A DNA stretch of 64,000 nt from Arthrobacter tumbae (GTDB lineage: Bacteria > Actinomycetota > Actinomycetes > Actinomycetales > Micrococcaceae). How positions within the stretch are numbered: the first letter of the stretch is position 1; each line of letters opens with the position of its first letter. The notes under the pieces are model-generated. The model had not been told where the DNA came from, did not search any database, and worked only from the letters and a program-made list of their open reading frames with translations. Shown piece by piece: positions 28,655 through 37,494 of this stretch. The stretch spans positions 1,116,001 through 1,180,000 of the forward strand of contig NZ_JAFBCC010000001.1 of assembly GCF_016907495.1 (NCBI RefSeq), in the 5' to 3' direction. The translations under genes were made by a program, and so were the position numbers.

Positions 28655-29890
28655 ATGATTCTGCACCAGGTACGCCCGTGGGGCGGCCAGCTGTCGGACG
28701 TGGAACTGCAGGACGGGCGCATCACCGCCATCCAGCCTTCCGCAACTGCTCCGGAAGGCGGAGCTGTAGCGCCTGACGCAAGTGCCGACGTCGTCGACGG
28801 CAGGGGGCGGCTACTGCTTCCCTCTTTCTCCGATGTCCACGTGCACCTTGATTCGACGCGCCTCGGGCTGCCGTTCCGGCCCCACACCGGCCGCCCAGGG
28901 GTCTGGGGAATGATGCTGAACGACCGCGAGAACTGGCGCACGGCTGAGGCGCCCATCGCAGACCGGACCGCATTCACGCTCGCCACGATGATCGAGCACG
29001 GCACCACCCGGGTACGCAGCTACGCGCAGATTGACGCCGACTGCCGGCTCGAACGTTTCGACGCGGTTGTCTCCGCCCGGGAAGCGCACCATGCACGCGC
29101 TGACGTGGAGATTATCGCTTTTCCGCAGGCCGGGCTGCTGCTTGAAGAGGGCGTGGTGCCGCTGATGGAGGAGTCCCTGAAACAGGGTGCGGATGTGATC
29201 GGCGGGATCGATCCGTGCCAGCTGGACAGGGATCCCGTGCGCCACCTCGACATCGTTTTCGGGCTGGCCGAAAAGTACCAGGTGCCGATCGACATCCACC
29301 TGCATGAGCCCGGAGAGCTCGGCGTGTACAGCGCGGACCTCATCCTCGAACGGACCCGCGCCACGGGGATGCAGGGCAGGGTCACCATCTCGCACGGGTA
29401 CTCGCTGGGCAGCGTGTCCGACAGCACCACCCGCCGGCTGATCGACGAGTTCGCGGAGGCTGACATTGCCATGGCGACGGTCGCGCCGTCAGTTCGGGAT
29501 CCGCTGCCGCTGCGGCACCTCACCGAAGCCGGCGTCCGCGTGGGGCTCGGCGAGGATGGTCAACGCGACTACTGGTCGCCCTATGGCAACGGGGACATGC
29601 TCGACCGCACCTGGCAGCTCGCCTTCACCAACGGCTATCGGGCGGACGAACTCATCGAGCACTGCTTCGCCGTCGCAAGCATCGGCGGTGCGTCAATCCT
29701 GGATCCGGGCTCGGCACGGTTGACCAGCGTCAGCGACCGGCCGGGCCTGTTGGTCGGCGACCCGGCGGAGCTGTTGCTCCTCGCTGGTGAAACCGTCACC
29801 TCTGCCATCATGGACAGGCCGTCGGACCGGACGGTCATTCACCGGGGACGGGTGGTGGCGGACCAGCTGGGCCTGACGCCGCTTGGCTAA
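28655..29890 (+). CDS. Cytosine-deaminase-like metal-dependent amidohydrolase
   Basis: 411 residues. Amidohydrolase superfamily: metal ligands in FSDVHVHLDSTRLG near residue 60, IDIHLHEPGELG, ITISHGYSLG and the catalytic Asp region GLGEDGQRDYWSPYGNGDML. The layout is that of the CodA/N-isopropylammelide group that deaminates cytosine or related heterocycles. An AGGAGG site lies 6 bases before the ATG. Its TAA overlaps the TAG of the convergent ROK gene. Related annotations vary widely, so the substrate is tentative. Confidence 0.85.
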   Translation: MILHQVRPWGGQLSDVELQDGRITAIQPSATAPEGGAVAPDASADVVDGRGRLLLPSFSDVHVHLDSTRLGLPFRPHTGRPGVWGMMLNDRENWRTAEAPIADRTAFTLATMIEHGTTRVRSYAQIDADCRLERFDAVVSAREAHHARADVEIIAFPQAGLLLEEGVVPLMEESLKQGADVIGGIDPCQLDRDPVRHLDIVFGLAEKYQVPIDIHLHEPGELGVYSADLILERTRATGMQGRVTISHGYSLGSVSDSTTRRLIDEFAEADIAMATVAPSVRDPLPLRHLTEAGVRVGLGEDGQRDYWSPYGNGDMLDRTWQLAFTNGYRADELIEHCFAVASIGGASILDPGSARLTSVSDRPGLLVGDPAELLLLAGETVTSAIMDRPSDRTVIHRGRVVADQLGLTPLG

Positions 29891-31056
29891 CGGGTCGCAA
29901 CGCTCCGTGGCTCAGTGAGGAGCCCGGCGAACACTGCCTCCGCGGCTCCCACGAGCAGCAGTTCGGCACCGAGGGCAGCGCGCTCGAGGTGCACTTCCGT
30001 GCCCAGGCCGCTGATCGGTCCCGCAGCGACGGCGGCACTCAGGCGCTCCCTGTCCGCGGCAAGCAGCACACCGAGGAACCCGCCGAGCACGATTATCCGC
30101 GGATTGAAAACGTTCACGAGGTTGCTCAGTGCGATGGCCAGCAGGTCTGTCTGCCGCCGGATCTCCCGCCGCGCAGGGAAGGACGTGCTTGAACGGAGAA
30201 CATCCTCGAGTTGCTCCGCCTGGGCATGGTCCAAACCGGTAACCTTCAGCAGCCGTTCCAGGTTCACCTCGGTTTCGAGGCATCCTCGCCGGCCGCAGTG
30301 GCATTGCTCTCCGTCGGGCTGGATCACCATGTGCCCGAACTCGCCGGCGTACCCGGAGGCCCCACCCAGAGGGTGCCCCCCAACAATCGCTCCCCCGCCG
30401 ATTCCGGAGGCGCTGCCGTTCAGGTAGAGCGCGTCGCGGTACCCCGCCGCTGCGCCGAAGATGCTCTCGGCGAGCGTGCCGAGCGTCGCGTCATTTGCCG
30501 CCACGACCGGCATTCCCAGCGCGTCCCGGAACGGCCCGACGACGTCGACATCCTTCCAGCCGAGATGCGGCGCGAGCAGCACTTGGCCCACTTCTGCGTT
30601 GACCAGTCCTGGGATGGCGAGGCCCAGGCCAAGCACATGCTCGCTTCCCGCCAGTTCCACCGAGAGCCCCTCCACAACGGCACGCGTGATGTTGACTGCG
30701 TCCTCCAGCGAGGGAATGGATGACGTGTTGTAGCGAATTCGGCGATGGACGGTGCCGCCGAGTCCGACGACGCCCACCGTCACCGCATCGACGTCCGGAT
30801 TCACCGCGAGCGCGACCACCCGTTCACTCGCATGAACCATGGGGCTGGGCCGGCCAACTCTCGCGGCTGCGGCGTCCGTCTCGTACACCAGGCCAAGAGC
30901 AGACAACTCACCGACGAGGGCGCCGATGGTGGACCGGGTGAGGCTGCAGCGCTGAACGAGGGCGGCGCGGGTGAGCGGGCCGTGCCGATGGGCAGCGGTG
31001 AGGACGGAGGAGAGGTTGCGGCGCCGCAAATCCTCAGTGCCGCTGCGCTCGCTCAC
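29887..31056 (-). CDS. xylR: ROK family transcriptional repressor of xylose genes
   Basis: 389 residues from a GTG at 31056 with GGGAG just upstream; an ATG 36 bases earlier has no ribosome site. N-terminal winged helix (GPLTRAALVQRCSLTRSTIGALVGEL), then a ROK sugar-kinase-like domain with the zinc-binding motif CHCGRRGCLE. Divergent from xylA across 144 bp, the classical position of XylR. The xylA promoter region holds a weak dyad around GTTTTAGTCACGAAC (31153-31167) that might be its site. Confidence 0.87.
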   Translation of the reverse strand: MSERSGTEDLRRRNLSSVLTAAHRHGPLTRAALVQRCSLTRSTIGALVGELSALGLVYETDAAAARVGRPSPMVHASERVVALAVNPDVDAVTVGVVGLGGTVHRRIRYNTSSIPSLEDAVNITRAVVEGLSVELAGSEHVLGLGLAIPGLVNAEVGQVLLAPHLGWKDVDVVGPFRDALGMPVVAANDATLGTLAESIFGAAAGYRDALYLNGSASGIGGGAIVGGHPLGGASGYAGEFGHMVIQPDGEQCHCGRRGCLETEVNLERLLKVTGLDHAQAEQLEDVLRSSTSFPARREIRRQTDLLAIALSNLVNVFNPRIIVLGGFLGVLLAADRERLSAAVAAGPISGLGTEVHLERAALGAELLLVGAAEAVFAGLLTEPRSVATR

Positions 31057-31200
31057 TCTGCTCCCTGCCCTATTTGTGCTGGACGTAAACATAGCACCAT
31101 TGCTGAGGATTTACTCGCCGGAAGGCGTTGACGTATACCGAGTGGGACTATATGTTTTAGTCACGAACTTATCCATTTCAACTCAGTGCGGAGTACTTCC

Positions 31201-32394
31201 ATGTCACCTCAGCCCACACCGGCAGATCGCTTCACCTTCGGCCTCTGGACCGTCGGATGGACGGGCACCGACCCCTTCGGCACCGACACCCGGGCAGCAC
31301 TCGATCCCGTCGAAGCGGTCCATCGTCTCGCCGAACTCGGCGCCTACGGCGTCACCTTCCATGACAATGACCTCGTCCCGTTCGGCTCCAAGGACCAGCA
31401 GCGCGAAAGCATCCTCGGCAGCTTCCGCGACGCGTTGGCTGAAACCGGGCTGAAGGTACCGATGGTGACCACCAACCTGTTCAGCCACCCGGTGTTCAAG
31501 GACGGCGGCTTCACCAGCAATGACCGCTCTATCCGGCGATACGCCCTGCGGAAGGTCCTGACCAACATCGATCTCGCTGCCGAGCTCGGCGCCGAGACCT
31601 TCGTAATGTGGGGCGGACGGGAAGGCTCCGAGTATGACGGTTCCAAGGACCTGGCCGCGGCCCTCAGCCGGATGAAGGAAGGCGTGGACACTGTCGCCGG
31701 CTACATCAAGGAGAAGGGCTACGGCCTCCGTCTTGCCCTGGAGCCGAAGCCGAACGAACCCCGCGGCGACATCTTCCTGCCGACGGTGGGCCACGCGCTG
31801 GCGTTCATCGCCGAACTCGAGCATGGCGACATCGTCGGCGTCAATCCTGAGACCGGCCACGAGCAGATGGCGGGCCTGAACTTCACCCACGGCATCGCGC
31901 AGGCGCTCTGGGCGGGCAAGCTGTTCCACATCGACCTCAACGGCCAGCGCGGCGTCAAGTATGACCAGGACCTTGTGTTCGGCCACGGCGATCTCACCAG
32001 CGCCTTCTTCACGGTCGACCTCCTGGAGAACGGCTTCCCCAACGGCGGCCCACGCTATGAGGGTCCCCGCCACTTCGACTACAAGCCGTCACGCACCGAC
32101 GGTTACGACGGCGTCTGGGACTCCGCGCGCGCCAACATGGCCATGTACCTGCTGCTCAAGGAACGCGCACTCGCCTTCCGCGCCGACCCGGAGGTGCAGG
32201 AGGCGCTGAAGACGTCCGGCGTCGTCGAACTCGGTGAGCCCACCCTGGCAGCGGGAGAAACCACCGCTGACCTTCTCGCGGACCGGACTGCGTTTGAGGA
32301 TTTCGACGCCGAGAAGGCCTCCGAGCGGTCCTTCGCCTTCATCCGGCTGAACCAGCTGGCCATGGAGCACCTCCTCGGATCGCGCTCCTATTAA
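31201..32394 (+). CDS. xylA: Xylose isomerase, actinobacterial group I
   Basis: 397 residues, the length of Streptomyces and Arthrobacter enzymes. Catalytic His54 and Asp57 ([10 protein letters not shown]) and metal/substrate residues Glu181 and Lys183 ([11 protein letters not shown]) fall at the family positions. [23 protein letters not shown] carries the second metal site. It converts D-xylose to D-xylulose (and glucose to fructose). The ATG at 31201 has GGAG 8 bases upstream. It is followed by xylB after an unusual inverted repeat. Confidence 0.97.
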   Translation: MSPQPTPADRFTFGLWTVGWTGTDPFGTDTRAALDPVEAVHRLAELGAYGVTFHDNDLVPFGSKDQQRESILGSFRDALAETGLKVPMVTTNLFSHPVFKDGGFTSNDRSIRRYALRKVLTNIDLAAELGAETFVMWGGREGSEYDGSKDLAAALSRMKEGVDTVAGYIKEKGYGLRLALEPKPNEPRGDIFLPTVGHALAFIAELEHGDIVGVNPETGHEQMAGLNFTHGIAQALWAGKLFHIDLNGQRGVKYDQDLVFGHGDLTSAFFTVDLLENGFPNGGPRYEGPRHFDYKPSRTDGYDGVWDSARANMAMYLLLKERALAFRADPEVQEALKTSGVVELGEPTLAAGETTADLLADRTAFEDFDAEKASERSFAFIRLNQLAMEHLLGSRSY

Positions 32395-32407
32395 AACCCC
32401 ACGACCT

Positions 32408-32472
32408 GAAGTTTTTGTCGCCTAGTGGACGTTTCCGAGCTGCTATAGCAGCAACTAGGCGACAAAAACTTC
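32408..32472. repeat. 19-bp perfect inverted repeat enclosing a 14-bp palindrome
   Basis: GAAGTTTTTGTCGCCTAGT (32408-32426) recurs inverted at 32454-32472, 19 of 19 bases. Inside the 27-base loop lies the perfect palindrome GCTGCTATAGCAGC (32439-32452). It fills most of the xylA-xylB gap. Transcribed, it would fold into a long two-step hairpin without a following U-run. It could partly terminate between xylA and xylB, stabilise xylA mRNA, or be a small dispersed repeat. Confidence 0.85.
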
Positions 32473-32507
32473 CCCTTTCCCGAGGTTGAGAAAGCAGCGA
32501 GGAACCC

Positions 32508-33938
32508 ATGGCCCTGGTAGCCGGAGTAGACAGCTCCACACAGTCGTGCAAGGTGGTGATCCGGGACGCGGAGTCCGGCGAACTGGTGCGCTCCGGCTCA
32601 GCACAGCACCCGCCCGGAACGGAAGTGCATCCCGATGCCTGGTGGTCCGCACTGCAACAGGCCATTGCGGTGGCGGGCGGCTTCGACGACGTCGCGGCCG
32701 TCTCGGTCGCCGGCCAGCAGCACGGCATGGTGTGCCTGGACGGCACTGGCGAGGTGGTGCGTCCGGCGCTGCTCTGGAATGACACACGCTCGGCCGAAGC
32801 AGCGGCGGCGCTTGTCCAGGAGAAGGGCGCACAGTGGTGGGCCGAGACAACCGGCACCGTCCCGGTGGCATCCCTGACCGCGACCAAGTTACGCTGGCTC
32901 GCCGAAAACGAGCCGGAGAACGCCGCGCGGACTGCGGCGGTCTGCCTGCCGCACGACTGGCTAAGCTGGCGCCTTGCGGGCTACGGTCCCGGGTCAGGGA
33001 TCGATGGGCTGAAGGAACTGGCTACCGACCGTTCGGACGCATCCGGTACGGGTTACTGGTCGCCCTCCGAGGGATATCTGGCCGAGGTGCTGGAAGCCAC
33101 TCTGGGGCACGTTCCGGTTCTTCCTGAGGTTCTGGGTCCGCTCGAGTTCCGGAAGGATCCCGGCGGCCGCATCATCGGGGCCGGCACGGGTGACAACGCT
33201 GGGGCTGGACTGGGCGTAGGAGCGGCGGAGGGCGACGTCGTTGTTTCGGTCGGTACGTCAGGCACCGTTTTCGCGGTGTCCGGCAGGCCGACGTTGGACG
33301 CTTCCGGCCTGGTGGCCGGCTTTGCCGATGCGACCGGCAACTATCTGCCGCTGGCATGCACGCTCAACGCCACCCTCGTGCTCGACGCAACCGCTCGTCT
33401 GCTCGGCGTCGACCACGAGGAGTTTGCGCGGCTCGCGCTGCAGGCGCCTGCCGGCGCGGACGGCCTCACTTTGGTGCCCTATCTCGCCGGCGAGCGCACT
33501 CCCAACCTGCCGGACGCGACAGGTTCATTGCACGGCCTGACCCTGCAGAACTACACGCCCGCGAACGTGGTGCGGGCCGCCGTGGAGGGCGTGGTCTGCT
33601 CGCTCGCGGACGGGCTCAAGGCGCTGACCGACGCGGGAGTTGTTGCGCGGCGGATCATCCTCGTGGGCGGCGGCGCGCGTTCGGCAGCACTGCGGCGCGT
33701 TGTCTGTGCCGTCTTTGGACTACCGGTGTCGGTGCCGAGCCCGGGCGAATATGTGGCCGACGGCGCTGCCCGCCAGGCCGCCGGCGCGTTGCATGGCGCC
33801 CTGCCGGGCTGGCGGACCAGCAGCGTCGAGCTCGTGCAGGCTGAGCCGACGCCGGAGGTGCTGACGCGCTACCGGGAAGTGGCTGTGCGCTCCTCACCTG
33901 ACCTTCCGATTAGCAGGCGCCGAAATAAGGGAGAGTAG
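32508..33938 (+). CDS. xylB: Xylulokinase
   Basis: 476 residues, FGGY carbohydrate kinase. N-terminal phosphate loop [15 protein letters not shown], substrate segment [13 protein letters not shown], Asp in [13 protein letters not shown]-binding [15 protein letters not shown] and the C-terminal [16 protein letters not shown]. It phosphorylates D-xylulose to xylulose-5-phosphate for the pentose phosphate pathway. It lies 113 bases after xylA, separated by the large inverted repeat. The basic C-terminal tail is slightly longer than usual. Confidence 0.95.
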   Translation: MALVAGVDSSTQSCKVVIRDAESGELVRSGSAQHPPGTEVHPDAWWSALQQAIAVAGGFDDVAAVSVAGQQHGMVCLDGTGEVVRPALLWNDTRSAEAAAALVQEKGAQWWAETTGTVPVASLTATKLRWLAENEPENAARTAAVCLPHDWLSWRLAGYGPGSGIDGLKELATDRSDASGTGYWSPSEGYLAEVLEATLGHVPVLPEVLGPLEFRKDPGGRIIGAGTGDNAGAGLGVGAAEGDVVVSVGTSGTVFAVSGRPTLDASGLVAGFADATGNYLPLACTLNATLVLDATARLLGVDHEEFARLALQAPAGADGLTLVPYLAGERTPNLPDATGSLHGLTLQNYTPANVVRAAVEGVVCSLADGLKALTDAGVVARRIILVGGGARSAALRRVVCAVFGLPVSVPSPGEYVADGAARQAAGALHGALPGWRTSSVELVQAEPTPEVLTRYREVAVRSSPDLPISRRRNKGE

Positions 33939-34014
33939 CTCTTCAACGGCGGCACCAAGAGGACGATGATTAAGGTGCCGACCTCGGCCGGCACTCGAGC
34001 AATCGGAGGAAATC

Positions 34015-34179
34015 ATGCTCAAGGCGCTGCTGTGCAAGCTGAACATAAAACACGATTGGCATATTGAACCCGCCGACGACGGCACCCTATATACGCGCTG
34101 CAAACGTTGCGGCAAGGACGACGAAAGCGGCGCGGGTGGAACCAGCACTGTAGGCGGCGCCTGGATCGGAATGGGCTAG
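34015..34179 (+). CDS. 54-residue protein with a CxxC knuckle
   Basis: ATG preceded by GGAGGAAATC, an excellent ribosome site. The product MLKALLCKLNIKHDWHIEPA continues to a CKRCGKDD pair and a Gly/Thr-rich tail ending WIGMG. One CxxC plus an earlier Cys and two His could hold a metal. I do not know a named family, though small actinobacterial proteins of this look exist. It is free-standing between xylB and a vapB-like gene. Confidence 0.7.
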   Translation: MLKALLCKLNIKHDWHIEPADDGTLYTRCKRCGKDDESGAGGTSTVGGAWIGMG

Positions 34180-34205
34180 GTGATCCCGGCGGTCAGGGAT
34201 TCGTT

Positions 34206-34415
34206 CTACAACTGATCGCGCTCAGCCGGGTAACTGCCGTCCGCTGGCGGCTCGGCAAACCACACGTCCCATGACCGATCTACAGGCGTGATTATCCGCG
34301 ATGGGCCATCTTGAATGACCTCAACTTCCTTCACGTTGTCAGGCCATTGCAGTGCTTCGGGTATGCGAATGATTTGGGACCGGCTGGTCCTAAGAATTCT
34401 TGTGGTGGTCATCAT
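34206..34415 (-). CDS. vapB: Orphan VapB-type antitoxin
   Basis: 69 residues. An AbrB/MazE-like swapped-hairpin DNA-binding domain of the VagC/VapB kind: TSRSQIIRIPEALQWPDNVKEVEV, then DGPSRIITPVDRSWDVWFAEPP, where the W-D-W-F tail normally wraps the toxin. No VapC PIN-domain gene follows at the expected place on the minus strand (below 34206); the small gene there runs the other way. Start ATG at 34415 or 34412, with GGGAG upstream. It is either a solitary regulator or a remnant. Confidence 0.8.
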   Translation of the reverse strand: MMTTTRILRTSRSQIIRIPEALQWPDNVKEVEVIQDGPSRIITPVDRSWDVWFAEPPADGSYPAERDQL

Positions 34416-34505
34416 GTCTCCCTACACGAACAGTGTTCCAACAAGTCCGGCCGCCGACAAGACTTCGTAAGGAATGCACCGCCGTTCTGCGTGGTTGTCG
34501 CGGGT

Positions 34506-34769
34506 ATGAAGCGCATCGGATTCCTGTCCTTTGGCCACTGGTCACCCCTCGAAGGCTCACGCACTCGCACGGCCCGGGATTCGCTCCTGCAGGGCATTGA
34601 ACTCGCCGAAGCCGCCGAGGAGATCGGCATCGAGGGCGCGTTCTTCCGGGGCCACCACTTCGTACGCCAGCAGGCGGCGCCATTTCCGCTGCTCTCCGCA
34701 ATCGCAGCACGCACCTCGCGGATCGAGATCGGGACCGGTGTGGTCGATATGCGGTACGAGAACCCCTAA
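34506..34769 (+). pseudogene. Luciferase-like flavin monooxygenase, N-terminal fragment
   Basis: 87 codons of an LLM-class flavin-dependent oxidoreductase: MKRIGFLSFGHWSPLEGSRT, IELAEAAEEIGIEGAFFRGHHF, then SRIEIGTGVVDMRYENP. It stops at a TAA formed exactly where foreign DNA begins. The remaining 264 codons are found at 39515-40309. Joining the halves at the shared RYENP gives one frame of about 346 residues, the normal family length. The fragment lacks most of the TIM barrel and cannot be active alone. Confidence 0.93.
34752..34765. repeat. Left 14-bp direct repeat at the insertion (attL or target duplication)
   Basis: CGGTACGAGAACCC, matching CGGTATGAGAACCC at 39515-39528 in 13 of 14 positions. 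Both copies code RYENP of the interrupted monooxygenase; the single difference is synonymous. Confidence 0.9.
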
Positions 34770-34803
34770 CGTCGAATTGAGCTAAGCGTCGCCGGTAAAC
34801 ACA

Positions 34804-35655
34804 CTAGATTCCATGGAATCGCGAGTCGTACTCGTGACCCATTCGAACGATCATGCCCCCATAGTGGAAGGGGTCTCCTAGCGCGGGCGCGGGTGCTTGG
34901 CCGCTTACGACATTCACCGGACCGCCATCGTTGACAAATTCGAGTACAACAACCCCAATTGCGTCAAAACCATGCCCGGCCGTGCCACTTCGCCTCGGCA
35001 GCTCTGCAATCTTGTCCAAGACGATCTGAACGGACTGAGGTTGCTTATTTTTCGTAAGTATTGCCGGGTACTGAGCCAGCGGAAATTTGTTGGTAACGGA
35101 TGACAAGAATGTTGGCGACGCGTTGATCTGGACATAACCAATAGCCAGTGCTTGATTCGATGCCCCATGGACGGCGGCGTGAGAGGAATTGAGTTCGTCA
35201 TAGAGCCTCGGAAGTGCCTTCTGATGTGCCGTCATCGCGGCCTTCGCTTCTAGGGCAATCAGCACGGCTCCTACGTCCGCAATTGCAATATCTGGAACAT
35301 TCATCAGGGAAGCCCGTTGCGCGACTGTTAGCGTGATCTGGTATTTGCTGACCAGTGAGCGGAACGTCGGTGCATTACTCGGGATTGGACCCTCCGGCCG
35401 CGCGAAGACGAGGTCGAGTTTTTTCTTCCGGCTGGTGCCGAAGTCCCGCATCGTGTGGTTTACCCCCAGCACGACCTTTCCAGCTGCGGCATGTGAGCGA
35501 AGAAGCGCGGAGTTTTCGAGCAGGTCAAGAGCAATTCCCCAGCAACCGACCTTCGAATGCCTATCTGACTGAGAGTTGTATTGCCAGCGGTTACCGTTCC
35601 TGTCTGGAACCGAAGGGACTTCCAGAAAGCTCGCCAAAATCGTAGGACCATGCAC
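34804..35655 (-). CDS. Probable type II restriction endonuclease (PD-(D/E)xK)
   Basis: 283 residues, GTG start at 35655; no ATG exists in this frame near the 5' end. Asp122 in VPDIAIADVG and Glu136-Ala-Lys138 in LIALEAKAAMT fit a PD-x(n)-ExK nuclease core, and HQKALPRLYDELNSSH follows. It lies 36 bases downstream of the cytosine methyltransferase and in the same direction, the usual arrangement for a type II restriction-modification pair. I do not recognise the enzyme family or its recognition site. A Pro-rich C-terminal region precedes a tail ending SRFHGI. Confidence 0.72.
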   Translation of the reverse strand: MHGPTILASFLEVPSVPDRNGNRWQYNSQSDRHSKVGCWGIALDLLENSALLRSHAAAGKVVLGVNHTMRDFGTSRKKKLDLVFARPEGPIPSNAPTFRSLVSKYQITLTVAQRASLMNVPDIAIADVGAVLIALEAKAAMTAHQKALPRLYDELNSSHAAVHGASNQALAIGYVQINASPTFLSSVTNKFPLAQYPAILTKNKQPQSVQIVLDKIAELPRRSGTAGHGFDAIGVVVLEFVNDGGPVNVVSGQAPAPALGDPFHYGGMIVRMGHEYDSRFHGI

Positions 35656-35691
35656 CCCCCGAACCTATATGTATTCGCGCGCCGAGGGTAA

Positions 35692-36879
35692 CTACAACAC
35701 GGAAACTACGTCGACGTGCTCTGAGATATCGGTTCGAAAGCCCGGGTGACGGCCCAAGTTTCCCAACTGAAGCCGCTTATAGAAGCCTGCGCTTGCGCGG
35801 TGAGAAAGGACTTCGGCAGCCGACGAATCCATGACCTGCGCGAGATGCTGATATGGCTCGTGAGTGGGGAACTCCGACAAGTGAGGAGCGCTGTAAATCT
35901 TCCCGTTCTCGCCCCAGGCGGCTTTCGGCCATGAACCTTGATGAAATTCCCATCGGCTATAGGAAGCTCTTGCTTCACCGGGGTCAGCCAAATTTCGAGC
36001 AACCCAGGTGGAGACCCCGACTGTAACGGCATTGCCAATCAGCTTCCACCGAGGACCGTTTTTCTTTGTACTTATGCCGTCTACAAGCGTCCAACCTCGT
36101 TCGAAACCTTGCATCGCCTCGGCGTCCTCAATTGAGGGCTTAACGAACTTTCTACCCGTTGCCGCGCCCGGCACCCATACCGCCGGAGGAGACGGAATAC
36201 CAATAGTGGAACCTCCCTTCAGAGTCGGCACCGCGTCCTGAGCCCAACCAAGACCGCCTCGGCCCTCGGTCCAGTAGAAGCCGAATGCATCGTCGGCGAA
36301 CGCGTCCTCGGGCCTTACCCCCGCGTCGTCAGCGAAGAGAACGTCGCGAGGGTCGAAGTCGGTCGACGCGAGCATTATCACTCGGCGGCGACGTTGGGGG
36401 ACACCCGTGAATCGAGAATCCACAACGCGATATGCCCATCTGTATCCAAGGGATTCAATTTCAGATATGAGGTACTTCATCGCCGAACCGCGATCTAAAG
36501 CAAGCATGTTTGGCACGTTCTCGATAAGAAGGCTTGGCAAGCGTCGAGATGTTCCACTGACCCGCAGTGCTTCGAAGAGGTGCTTCACCAGGCCGGAGTT
36601 GATACCTCCGATCCCAGCCGTCCGTCCCGCCTGAGATAGGTCTGTGCAGGGAAAGCCTGCCGTTACAAGATTCACCTCAGACGGCAGCGACTTTAGCTCA
36701 CGAATATCCGGGTGGACTTCGACGCCGGGAAATCTCGACTTCAAGACCAGTTGAGCCGGCTCCCACCACTCACAGAACAACTCAGTTTCTGCATCAGCGC
36801 CGAGTGCGCGATTGATGCCGAGTTCGATACCGCCGATACCCGCGAAGAGGGCTGCGATTTTGAACGTCGAACTCGGCAC
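35692..36879 (-). CDS. dcm: DNA (cytosine-5) methyltransferase
   Basis: 395 residues from GTG at 36879, with AGGAG 7 bases upstream; a longer frame lacks this. Conserved motifs in order: I ALFAGIGGIELG, IV GFPCTDLSQAG with catalytic Cys78, VI ENVPNML, VIII QRRRRVIML and X GNAVTV. The target-recognition region between VIII and X is short (about 100 residues), and the segment after motif X is about 110 residues. It modifies cytosines in DNA and would protect the host from the neighbouring endonuclease. Lower GC than the chromosome around it. Confidence 0.95.
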   Translation of the reverse strand: MPSSTFKIAALFAGIGGIELGINRALGADAETELFCEWWEPAQLVLKSRFPGVEVHPDIRELKSLPSEVNLVTAGFPCTDLSQAGRTAGIGGINSGLVKHLFEALRVSGTSRRLPSLLIENVPNMLALDRGSAMKYLISEIESLGYRWAYRVVDSRFTGVPQRRRRVIMLASTDFDPRDVLFADDAGVRPEDAFADDAFGFYWTEGRGGLGWAQDAVPTLKGGSTIGIPSPPAVWVPGAATGRKFVKPSIEDAEAMQGFERGWTLVDGISTKKNGPRWKLIGNAVTVGVSTWVARNLADPGEARASYSRWEFHQGSWPKAAWGENGKIYSAPHLSEFPTHEPYQHLAQVMDSSAAEVLSHRASAGFYKRLQLGNLGRHPGFRTDISEHVDVVSVL

Positions 36880-37494
36880 GGGAAGGCTCCTAAAGCGTGA
36901 AGTTGTTGCTCCTAGACGATAGCCGAAGGAAGGCAAAAACTCGAGCCCGACCTCCGCAGAGTCAGGCTATAACCGGCTTCCGACAATCCGCTCACAGCCG
37001 CGCGCGGCGGTCAGCCAGCGGTTCCGCCGCTTCTGCATTGCGGCGGGCGATACGAGCCCGCGAGCACCTACGGCAGCAGGCCGCCAATGCGTCCGCCGAG
37101 GCGCAAGCGGAACTGATTCCCTCGGCGAGGGCCGCACCTGACGCAGAGCTTCAACTCGGGGCGGTTACCGTCGGCGTCGACGTAAACCGTGTCAAGCTGA
37201 ACGTCAAATGCCGGTTCAGGAGATGTTTCGAGGGTCACGACGGGGTCCATTCCTGAACCCCGTTGTGAGGCGACAATTGGGGCGTAGAACGTCCCGATTG
37301 AAAACCGGGCGTCGGGCGGGGCGAAGGATTCGGAGGGCACGAGAGCGGAAGCAGGCGCCGCATGAACGAAACCTCTTGCAGCAATCCGCGTAAATGAATC
37401 CTCTCAACACGGATGGTACGCGCGCCCACCCTTACTCGGTCTTCCGCTACGACTCCGATAACGTACCCTCTGTATCCGCAAACTTTGGAGTCTG
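36880..37494. other. 615-bp divergent region of the insertion; no confirmed gene
   Basis: The gap between the divergent methyltransferase and ParB-like genes is the longest gene-free stretch in the window. It must hold both promoters. One minus-strand frame, 37068-37340 (GTG, about 90 codons), has codon-like third-position G/C and includes CVRC, but lacks a ribosome site; it could be a remnant of an older gene. Its base composition is G/C-rich compared with the rest of the insert. I see no convincing palindrome or RNA gene. Confidence 0.5.

Noticed and set aside
31153..31167. XylR operator GTTTTAGTCACGAAC
   Set aside because: Only partial symmetry; mentioned with the repressor but not listed as a site.
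34015..34179. The 54-residue protein as the toxin partner of VapB
   Set aside because: It runs on the opposite strand, has no PIN-domain acids, and carries its own ribosome site away from the antitoxin.
36897..37256. Plus-strand frame of 119 codons in the same gap
   Set aside because: Arg/Ala-rich low-complexity translation opposite a better-looking frame; looks like a shadow.
37068..37340. 90-codon minus-strand frame in the insert
   Set aside because: No ribosome site and a doubtful start; not listed as a gene, but recorded in the description of the gap and as a low-interest finding.
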